Origin: Holosporales bacterium
GTDB taxonomy: Bacteria > Pseudomonadota > Alphaproteobacteria > BNTO01
Assembly (NCBI GenBank): GCA_031257795.1
Contig: JAIRNW010000073.1
Coordinates: 1 to 11,052 of the forward strand
Reading direction: 5' to 3'
DNA length: 11,052 nt
Shown here: positions 1-6,209 of the stretch, one piece after another
Position numbering within the stretch: position 1 is the stretch's first letter
Layout: every line of letters begins with the position of its first letter
Notes under the pieces: generated by a model
What the model saw: only the letters and a program-made list of their open reading frames with translations
What the model was told of the DNA's origin: nothing
The model's database searches: none
Translations under genes and position numbers: made by a program

Positions 1-938
1 TCATTCCAAGTACGGATCGCGCTGATCAGATCTCCCGACGGTGTCCGATCATTAACTTCCCAGAAAAATGAGCAGAAAGGATGTTTCCTGATGAGCTCCT
101 CTATCGGCAGCTCAAACCCGAACTTTTCGTCGAAGTACCTGATTGGGTGCCTCAAAGAATGAAACCAATGCAATAATTCATGGAACAGGTCGACATTAAT
201 GTTAGAGGGGCCGGTTGTTATATTATACTCTCCTCTCCTACCAACTCCCCTGCAATACTGGATTTTGCAAAGCTTTTCATTGAAGCACAGCAGCCCCTTA
301 AATGGATTGATGCTAAAGTCCGTGTCCGTCCACTTAACATGGAGGTCCAAAGCCTTCTTCCTCAACCCCTTGAAGGACACCGCAACATCGCTGTTCGGAG
401 AACATTTTTGCGCGATTTTCTCCTCAAGCCCGTCTTTTCTGTGCACCTCGATGAGTAGCCTATACAGCAAATTGCGCCCGATCGGATTGTTCGCAACATT
501 CCGAAAAGTCTCCCAAAAAAATTTGCGATTTCTGGGGTCTCCGATCTCGTCTGTGTATATTAGGGGCTTCTCACCGTATCTTTGCCCATATTCTGGAGCG
601 CTGTTTCCACCAAACATAACCACATACCAGTCTGTTATGGTGGGATACGACGAAAGGGCCATTGACTCCTGCATAACAACATCTAATAACGGTTGCTGGC
701 CTCCGCTTTGCAAGCGAGCATCCAGCGCTCTTTTTAACAGATTTTGAACATCATTGTTTACGGGTTGGAGCGATTGTGCGAGGTGCATTCGCCCGTCAAC
801 GGCCGCTTCTTCGTCTAAACGGCTTGAGAGAAGCTTATTTTGCGAACAACAGCATTCGTGGGAACCCGCTAGAATACCACATGTATATATTAATGAAAGG
901 AAGTAACATACACCATATAGGCGTTTGAACACTTTCAT
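1..938 (-). CDS. Secreted HExxH zinc metalloprotease, M91/NleD-like (partial, 3' end beyond window)
   Basis: This frame is open from the ATG at 938 to the window edge (312 codons, no stop), so the C-terminus is missing. An in-frame TAA lies 18 nt upstream, which fixes this as the first possible ATG. The N-terminus (MKVFKRLYG, then a hydrophobic stretch to about residue 24, ending ILA-GS) looks like a Sec signal peptide, so the product should leave the cytoplasm. Residues 253-257 are HELLH, followed by WFH: the HExxH zinc-protease signature, with His253 and His257 as ligands and Glu254 as general base. The third ligand is not certain and may lie past the edge. An upstream segment (residues ~152-166, NPIGRNLLYRLLIEV) followed by an HELLHxFH helix recalls the M91 (NleD-type) effector peptidases; that assignment is from memory of the family. 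A weak AAGAG lies about 10 nt before the start. The gene is probably transcribed alone, 408 bp beyond the next minus-strand gene. Substrate unknown; a host or envelope protein is plausible. Confidence 0.72.
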   Translation of the reverse strand, partial: MKVFKRLYGVCYFLSLIYTCGILAGSHECCCSQNKLLSSRLDEEAAVDGRMHLAQSLQPVNNDVQNLLKRALDARLQSGGQQPLLDVVMQESMALSSYPTITDWYVVMFGGNSAPEYGQRYGEKPLIYTDEIGDPRNRKFFWETFRNVANNPIGRNLLYRLLIEVHRKDGLEEKIAQKCSPNSDVAVSFKGLRKKALDLHVKWTDTDFSINPFKGLLCFNEKLCKIQYCRGVGRRGEYNITTGPSNINVDLFHELLHWFHSLRHPIRYFDEKFGFELPIEELIRKHPFCSFFWEVNDRTPSGDLISAIRTWN

Positions 939-1029
939 ACTATTTGCGCTCTTTTACACTAGCAATCAGCTGTAATTGTGTGGCAAATAGATTAATTAAT
1001 AGTTAAGGCGCGCGCTTTTCTGGGAATTA

Positions 1030-1046
1030 ATACCTAAATTAGGTAT
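1030..1046. promoter_or_regulatory. 17-bp perfect palindrome upstream of the metalloprotease gene
   Basis: ATACCTAA and TTAGGTAT flank a single central A. The site lies 92-108 bp upstream of the metalloprotease ATG at 938, in AT-rich sequence. Size and symmetry fit a dimeric regulator operator, but the loop is too short for a stable RNA hairpin. There is no second copy in the window, and I found no convincing -35/-10 pair next to it, so the regulatory role is a guess. Confidence 0.3.
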
Positions 1047-1159
1047 AAAAGGATTAGATGATTTATAAAGAATTAAAAAGCGTAGAAATATCTCAAGATA
1101 CGACGGGCTTACGATGGCGTCGATCCAACGAACGCGCGAACTTTCAAGGGCTGGGTATA

Positions 1160-1254
1160 TATACGGGGCCCGGCTGAAACGTTGGGATTTGACAGTCGTT
1201 CATCCTTACTGGATTCTGGATTTTCCGGACTGAGTTTCAGCTGGGATGAGTATA
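1160..1254 (-). repeat. Degenerate palindromic intergenic repeat, VIPAEAGIQ-like
   Basis: An imperfect inverted repeat has arms that include CCCGGCTGAAAC (1169-1180) and GTTTCAGCTGGG (1234-1245), 11 of 12 pairs, with TATAC/GTATA matching again further out. Read on the minus strand, it translates as ILIPAETQSGKSRIQ followed by stops. That is strongly reminiscent of the widespread 'VIPAEAGIQ' intergenic palindromes that are often mis-annotated as peptides. No gene is supported here. The family match is recalled, not searched. Confidence 0.45.
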
Positions 1255-1255
1255 C

Positions 1256-1339
1256 ATTTCGAACCTGACTCTCGTGTGTTTTCCACAGATGGATTGCGGC
1301 ATCCGAGTTGAGAAAAATCCTGGTTTTCAGGTTCGAAAT
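1256..1339. repeat. Perfect 13-bp inverted repeat just downstream of the large minus-strand gene
   Basis: ATTTCGAACCTGA at 1256-1268 and its exact reverse complement at 1327-1339 enclose 58 bp. The structure begins 8 nt after the stop codon of the 1347-4610 gene (minus strand), so it may act as a 3' hairpin or terminator for that transcript. There is no strong U-tract. It directly abuts the 1160-1254 repeat, and the two may be one composite element. The remainder of the 939-1346 gap holds only AT-rich sequence and no supported gene. Confidence 0.5.
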
Positions 1340-1346
1340 TTATAGC

Positions 1347-4300
1347 TTAGTTATTTATGAAGTTAAAAATAACCTTTGCATTGCCACCTTTTATCTTCTC
1401 AACCGTTCCTGGCTCTGTGTTTGGCATTCCATTAAAAACTACGAAATCGACATCTATTCCTGAAAGCGCATCTTTATGTACCCTTACACCATCACATATT
1501 GTTACGCGATTTAACTTGAGTCCCTTGCCTTGACCATTTCCTAACCTTACAAGCTCATTAGCGGCCCCTTGTGTTCCTGGTTGGGCAGGCAATATCACGA
1601 CTTCTTTACATAGCTTAAGTAAATTATCCATAATTCCCGCTTTGTGGAACAATGTTACGGTTGACGGAGACACGTAAAGTTGCGCTGTCACTGAATTGAA
1701 GAAAATGAAATGTTGCAAAGACCTGTATTGTTCAGCATTTTTGCGCCCACACAATTTCCAAAATGACTCCGTTGGAGTTAGCAATCCTGAATTCGGCGGC
1801 CACCCACTGACTCCTTCCGCATTACTGGTCTTAAACAAATTACGTGAAGTGACGATATCATCAAAATTACGCATTAATTTATCAGCTTTTTCCGAACTAT
1901 TGTGGACTGTAAATGGATGTCGAAATTTGAGGAAAAGATTATCCCCATTCTTGCCCTGCAACGTAAAAAACTTGTTCTCGCTGGCTTTTGTTTCGGCATA
2001 AACTCGTCGTCCAAATCCTGGGACTTTCGGCGCAACTCCACCAATTATTGCTTTTGTATATGCGTCACTGCATTCTCCCATGTTGAACGCAAGTTTCGTA
2101 AATTCGTTAAGCTGCACATTTTCAATTACTACATTTGGAAAATTAAGTAATTCTTGATTATTTTTGAAAACAATACACGTCTCCCCGATCATTGTTGTTG
2201 TACATCCATTCAGTCGCACTTCCACTGGCAGTGGATTTTCTTCTGTGTATCGTTTTAAGCCCTTCCAAAACTCAGGATCAATATCTCCACCAATTCTTGC
2301 TTTTGCTAGAAGAGCCGGCAACACTTTGTGAACGAGAGGTTGTTCTCGTTCGTTAAACATTTTAACGAATACTGACGCAGGTATTCGCAAGCCCCCGAAT
2401 GGATCTTCCTTATACTTGTTTTCACACGTATCGGCAAGTAAATTGTCTACACTTTTAATCATTTCTAAATCGCTATTAGCGACGTACATGTTCAATAACT
2501 TTTTTATTAAATCATCAACACACAGTCCGAGGTTCGAGTCACTCGTTACAAATGGGCTCAGCACAATGTTACTAAGCCGATACACAATCCGATACAAAGT
2601 ATCACTAAGTAATGCAATCTGCCTTATTTGAAACGCTGCAACATAATCCGGGGTGCTGTTTACTGCCAACTTCCTTGAAAGATTGTGTCCTGTAGGGTTA
2701 ATTCTATCTGGTAAAGAGCCTACGACATCATCCTCCATTGGAAACACATAGTTTGATGTACTGCTTCCTGGTTCTCCCAACTGCACCGTGAAATTACGCA
2801 TATATTCAACTGTAGGGTTAATTTTAAGACAATCTGCTGGAGAACCTCCGTTTTTGCCGACAATTGCACTATGACCACTGGTTACTTGTATCGTGAATTC
2901 TTGACGCTGTTCGCGTTCATTGTTAGCTGGTGCTGCTTGTATTAATTCTACTGTGGCGCTAATTTCTGAATAGCTTTTCCCACAAAAACTGAACGATACA
3001 TCTTTTCTCGCTTTATCTGCTAATTGCTTTAGCAATATCGCAGCCTCAGAGTAGGATAAATTATCAAGAAATTGTTTGCAGGTTATGCGAGTGGCCTGTT
3101 TAGCCTTCCCCTCTTTGGCGCCCCGAATGACTCGGCTTCCCTGTGGAGACTGTCCCAATTCCTGGCGTGGTTCAGCAGGAGCGTCATTTAGCTGCCGTTT
3201 ATCTAATTCCTCCTGGACCAATGCATTTATGTCAACACCAATTAAATAAGCCAATACTATGACAATATTTCCCCAATTAGACTCCAGATCCCCAGGCTCA
3301 CTATATTTTGCCCCAGCAATCCCAGCCACTAGTTCAGCAAAAGCTGTATGAGTTCCTAAATCTAGGCCATTAGCGTGTGAGCGGGTGTTGTGTTGTTTTA
3401 CAAAATCCTGTACTTTTTGCGGCGAGCTGACTAGCGGCGATATTTTCCCGTCAACATACGGACACATCATATAAAACAAATGTCTGATAGCTGTTTCAAC
3501 GCAGTCTGGGAACGTTCTTCCATTTTGTTTTGTTACGGTCATGTTTTGCTCGAAACTCCCGTCTGGTGAATATGGGACTATCAACGACCGCCCACCAAGA
3601 ACTCCAACAAAATACTCTTCTGCGGAAAAATTTGCGCTAATCGGCCAGTTTCCCAGCATAATCCTAATAGATTGGCATGGTTTTTTTTGAATACTGGCGC
3701 AGTAGGCTTTCAGAGCATTGGCATAGTTTACAGGATTCTGTATATTCAACATCCGGTACGCATCGCTATCAAGAAGGTCAACATTTTCTAAAGCCGCGAA
3801 TAGTTTGAGAACGTCCCCCTTATCCCCATCAAGTAAATGTATGGCGAATGCCAGGATTAACACTTCGGTTATATATTCTGGGTAGAGGGACCGTATTCTT
3901 TGCTCACATGCTAGCGATTGGTCAATCAAAGATAAGACTCTATCCACTGACGCTCGAAAATTTTCATCGGTGTAGCCGGGCAGAATGTCGGCGGCACTAA
4001 TGTTATATGACCCACCATTCCTTACCACATTGCTCTTCTTTAGAAAGCTTGCAATAACCAAACAGCGATACTCAGTCAATGGTAACTGCTGCATTACGTG
4101 GGCCAAATTTGTTGGATGGCTGGTAGAGATGTTCAGCAGCCCTCCATTCGATGGGAAAAGGGCAATACACAAATCGGTTACAGCATCTGGCCCTTTGTTC
4201 TTCGCGTTTATTGTGTCGTTTCTGCCGCCTGTGGTTATAGGTTTTATGTTTAAGCACCTAATGTTATCAATTAACCCAGATGAAAACGCCAGCAAAGCTT

Positions 4301-4610
4301 CTGTCAAACTAACTCGCAGCTTTGGTTTCATTAAAACATCGCCAAACGCAGCATCTGTATTTTCTAATCTTGCTTGAACTAGTGATTCTGAAACAAAACA
4401 GGAAAACATTAGGCCTGCTGCAAAAATTCTCAGACGCTGTTTTTTGGTTCGTCGTTTCGATGCTCGAATGCTCACATACGTTTTAGTACGCTGCGCTTCT
4501 GCACTTCGAGGCTTATGCCAAAAAGACAGCGCTTGGACCTTTTGCAACAGGCCTAATATTGCGCATACAAATTTGTGTATTTTACTGGTTTCTTTACGTA
4601 TTCTAATCAT
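1347..4610 (-). CDS. Large exported protein of unknown function (1087 aa)
   Basis: This is a long uninterrupted frame; I do not recognise its family. Residues 51-80 are a strong signal peptide: basic SKRRTKKQRLR, hydrophobic IFAAGLMFSCFV, then SLVQA as a cleavage site. The annotated ATG leaves about 50 residues ahead of it, almost all encoded by a palindromic repeat. The true start may therefore be a GTG at 4475 (residue 46) inside that repeat; the only downstream ATG close by is residue 68, within the hydrophobic core. An N-terminal half (~85-465) contains a CVETAIRHLF motif at 370-379, which I associate loosely with large hypotheticals of intracellular bacteria. A low-complexity basic/proline linker lies around 470-508. 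The C-terminal half ends in alternating hydrophobic strands that faintly resemble BspA-type leucine-rich repeats. Cysteines are spread through the protein and there is no internal membrane segment. It is probably periplasmic, surface or secreted. No clear Shine-Dalgarno precedes 4610. Confidence 0.85.
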   Translation of the reverse strand: MIRIRKETSKIHKFVCAILGLLQKVQALSFWHKPRSAEAQRTKTYVSIRASKRRTKKQRLRIFAAGLMFSCFVSESLVQARLENTDAAFGDVLMKPKLRVSLTEALLAFSSGLIDNIRCLNIKPITTGGRNDTINAKNKGPDAVTDLCIALFPSNGGLLNISTSHPTNLAHVMQQLPLTEYRCLVIASFLKKSNVVRNGGSYNISAADILPGYTDENFRASVDRVLSLIDQSLACEQRIRSLYPEYITEVLILAFAIHLLDGDKGDVLKLFAALENVDLLDSDAYRMLNIQNPVNYANALKAYCASIQKKPCQSIRIMLGNWPISANFSAEEYFVGVLGGRSLIVPYSPDGSFEQNMTVTKQNGRTFPDCVETAIRHLFYMMCPYVDGKISPLVSSPQKVQDFVKQHNTRSHANGLDLGTHTAFAELVAGIAGAKYSEPGDLESNWGNIVIVLAYLIGVDINALVQEELDKRQLNDAPAEPRQELGQSPQGSRVIRGAKEGKAKQATRITCKQFLDNLSYSEAAILLKQLADKARKDVSFSFCGKSYSEISATVELIQAAPANNEREQRQEFTIQVTSGHSAIVGKNGGSPADCLKINPTVEYMRNFTVQLGEPGSSTSNYVFPMEDDVVGSLPDRINPTGHNLSRKLAVNSTPDYVAAFQIRQIALLSDTLYRIVYRLSNIVLSPFVTSDSNLGLCVDDLIKKLLNMYVANSDLEMIKSVDNLLADTCENKYKEDPFGGLRIPASVFVKMFNEREQPLVHKVLPALLAKARIGGDIDPEFWKGLKRYTEENPLPVEVRLNGCTTTMIGETCIVFKNNQELLNFPNVVIENVQLNEFTKLAFNMGECSDAYTKAIIGGVAPKVPGFGRRVYAETKASENKFFTLQGKNGDNLFLKFRHPFTVHNSSEKADKLMRNFDDIVTSRNLFKTSNAEGVSGWPPNSGLLTPTESFWKLCGRKNAEQYRSLQHFIFFNSVTAQLYVSPSTVTLFHKAGIMDNLLKLCKEVVILPAQPGTQGAANELVRLGNGQGKGLKLNRVTICDGVRVHKDALSGIDVDFVVFNGMPNTEPGTVEKIKGGNAKVIFNFINN
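4408..4557 (-). repeat. Palindromic element C (RPE-like), within the 5' coding region of the 1087-aa protein
   Basis: Arms start with ATTAGGCCTG followed by T or C, then TGCAAAA, and remain complementary for roughly 50 nt with small gaps (they share CGCTGT and a TTTTTGG run). The 45-bp core at 4461-4505 is shared with three other elements in this window: on the minus strand it begins AGTGCAGAAGCGCAGCGTAC and ends GTGAGCATTCGAGCA. A post-core CGACGAACC is also conserved. The core is read in frame as residues 36-50 of the large exported protein. The inner edge of the element falls at the only nearby ATG (residue 68). Confidence 0.8.
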
Positions 4611-4708
4611 ATTACCCGCAGGCCAATACTAATTCAGCAGTCATAATAACAAACGTTTTACTAATAAATAATTAATTGGTCTGCATTTGCGCAAACAAAT
4701 TCTTTCTG

Positions 4709-4777
4709 GTCCACGTCCACAAAAAAATTGTGAAACAACGAAGTCACGAACCAACAGATTTTTTTGTGACCGTGGAT
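4709..4777. repeat. Inverted repeat (69 bp) in the divergent intergenic region, 13 bp before ftsW
   Basis: Arms 4709-4729 and 4757-4777 match at 17 of 21 positions and share TCCACG and CACAAAAAAAT. The 27-nt loop contains CACGAACCAAC, similar to the CGACGAACC conserved next to the core of the larger palindromes, so this may be a core-less derivative. It could form a hairpin in the ftsW 5' leader or end antisense transcripts. The 4611-4790 region must hold promoters for both divergent genes, but I could not pick a convincing -35/-10 pair. Confidence 0.6.
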
Positions 4778-4790
4778 ACATATTTTTTCT

Positions 4791-6002
4791 ATGAGCTGCT
4801 GCGATTCATGCACTAATATTGCAACGTCGAGTTCCACCACAGTAGCAGTAATGCCCCTATCCCCACACAACGTAAATAAATTCATCAAAAGGGACGCAAG
4901 CCTCCTCGGCAGATGGTGGTGGACCGTAGACCACGGCGTCCTCTGGTGCGTGCTAACGCTTGTGTCAATCGGCATCTTGCTAAGTTTTTCCGCCAGCCCG
5001 TGCGTGGCGCATCGCGTGGGCCTGCCGAGATTTTTCTTCGTCAAACGCCACATAACAATGGTACCGTTCTCGCTGATTTTGCTCATCGCGGTTTCCCTAC
5101 TATCACCAGTAAGAATCAGAAAAATGGCATTGCTGATGTTCGTGGGCGGCCTTATCGCCATGGTAATGACCGCGATTTTCGGGAATGAAGTTAAAGGGGC
5201 GAAGCGCTGGCTGGTCATTTTCGGATTTTCCGCACAACCATCCGAATTCATCAAACCAGCGATTGCGATCGTCGTCGCGCGGTTGCTTGAGAGGCGGCAA
5301 CGTGACGGCTTGTTTCCGGGAATACTTCTGTCGTATGCGGTTGTCGGGGTTTTCCTGCTGTTTTTGCTGTGCCAGCCGGACATTGGAATGACGATCATCA
5401 CTATATTCGCCTTCTTGACGCAATTGTTTATTGCTGGCATGCCGCTGTATGGCGTGATTTCTGTTGTGGCGGCAGGAATATCTGGGCTGGTCTCCTTGTA
5501 TTTTTTCGTGCCGCACGTGACCTCTCGGATCAACTCTTTTTTGCACCCAGAGCTCAGCGACTCTGATCAAATGTACCAAATCCGCCAGTCTCTCGACGCC
5601 TTCCATCACGGCAGTTGGTTCGGCTGCGGGCCGGGAGAGGGCATCATCAAGCGCCTCGTCCCGGATGCACATGCGGACTTCGTTTTCGCGGTTGCCGGAG
5701 AGGAATACGGGATACTTATGTGTTTGCTGATTATCCTTTTGTTTGCGTTCTTAATACTGCGCCCAATGATGAAGGCGTATCATAATAAGGACTCGTTCGA
5801 TGTTTTCGCCGTCACGGGCCTAGCTGCGCAGTTGGGCGGACAGGCGTTTGTGAACATGGCGACGGCGCTGCAGCTGATTCCGACAAAAGGGATGACGATG
5901 CCGTTTATTAGCTACGGTGGGTCTTCGTTACTGGCCGTTAGTATTTCTGTTGGGTTTATGTTGGCATTAACGCGCAGAAGATACGGCCTTGTTGACAGAT
6001 AA
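4791..6002 (+). CDS. ftsW: FtsW, septal peptidoglycan glycosyltransferase (SEDS family)
   Basis: FtsW is the inner-membrane SEDS polymerase that joins lipid II into septal glycan strands, working with the transpeptidase FtsI at the divisome. The protein has about ten hydrophobic segments and the family landmarks in order: LLGRWWWTVD near the N-terminus (~38-47), GNEVKGAKRW then QPSEFIKP (~131-154), QPDIGMTI (~196), the extracytoplasmic loop GCGPGEG...VPDAHADFVFAVAGEE (~277-304) and the signature KGMTMPFISYGGSSL (~366-380). PDAHADFVFAV and the mid-chain GNEVKGAKRW are typical of alphaproteobacteria. At 403 residues it is slightly long; the ATG at 4851 (residue 21) would give 383, closer to the family norm, and neither start has a clear Shine-Dalgarno. 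RodA is the main alternative, but the WWWTVD N-terminus and DAHADF loop favour FtsW. It stands alone here, not in a mur/fts cluster, and its stop codon overlaps a palindromic element. Confidence 0.96.
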   Translation: MSCCDSCTNIATSSSTTVAVMPLSPHNVNKFIKRDASLLGRWWWTVDHGVLWCVLTLVSIGILLSFSASPCVAHRVGLPRFFFVKRHITMVPFSLILLIAVSLLSPVRIRKMALLMFVGGLIAMVMTAIFGNEVKGAKRWLVIFGFSAQPSEFIKPAIAIVVARLLERRQRDGLFPGILLSYAVVGVFLLFLLCQPDIGMTIITIFAFLTQLFIAGMPLYGVISVVAAGISGLVSLYFFVPHVTSRINSFLHPELSDSDQMYQIRQSLDAFHHGSWFGCGPGEGIIKRLVPDAHADFVFAVAGEEYGILMCLLIILLFAFLILRPMMKAYHNKDSFDVFAVTGLAAQLGGQAFVNMATALQLIPTKGMTMPFISYGGSSLLAVSISVGFMLALTRRRYGLVDR

Positions 6003-6160
6003 TCCTGCCACAAAAAGTTTGGGAGTTCGTCGCGCGGCGCCCCAACAAAGTCTGCGACTTTGCCGGGAGGACGGTGCTGCTCGAATGCTCACGTCCCTAA
6101 AGCATGCTGCGCTTCTGCGCTACGTATCTCCTGCTCCCAACTCTTTTTGTGGCAGGGTAT
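6002..6160 (-). repeat. Palindromic element B1 between convergent genes
   Basis: Arms are CTGCCACAAAAAG with TTTGGGAG (6002-6025) and, inverted, CTCCCAAC with CTTTTTGTGGCAGGGTAT (6134-6160). The core at 6078-6121 reads AGCGCAGAAGCGCAGC...GAGCATTCGAGCA on the minus strand. A further stretch, GGCAAAGTCGCAGACTT, is shared with element B2 and absent from A and C. The element starts inside the ftsW stop codon and ends 50 bp before the stop of the minus-strand phosphoesterase gene. It can therefore fold in either transcript and may mark or protect both 3' ends. Confidence 0.8.
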
Positions 6161-6209
6161 CCTAACCATTCTTTCTATGACTCAGGATACAAATTTGCAG
6201 AAAGTGCTA

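Noticed and set aside
180..747. Plus-strand open frames of 92 and 182 codons
   Set aside because: They lie antisense to the minus-strand metalloprotease frame, which has a signal peptide and the HELLH motif; the plus-strand products are low-information and lack any ribosome-binding site.
2690..2823. 14-bp direct repeat CTGTAGGGTTAATT, 120 bp apart inside the 1087-aa gene
   Set aside because: It encodes INPT twice, but flanking residues are unrelated, so there is no evidence of a larger repeated domain.
4661..4790. Possible sigma70 promoters for ftsW and the divergent large gene
   Set aside because: Several AT-rich hexamers resemble -10 boxes, but none combines with a good -35 at 16-18 bp on either strand.
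4661..5672. Minus-strand frames of 290 and 189 codons opposite ftsW
   Set aside because: FtsW is unmistakable on the plus strand; the antisense products have no recognisable motif and arise from its codon composition.
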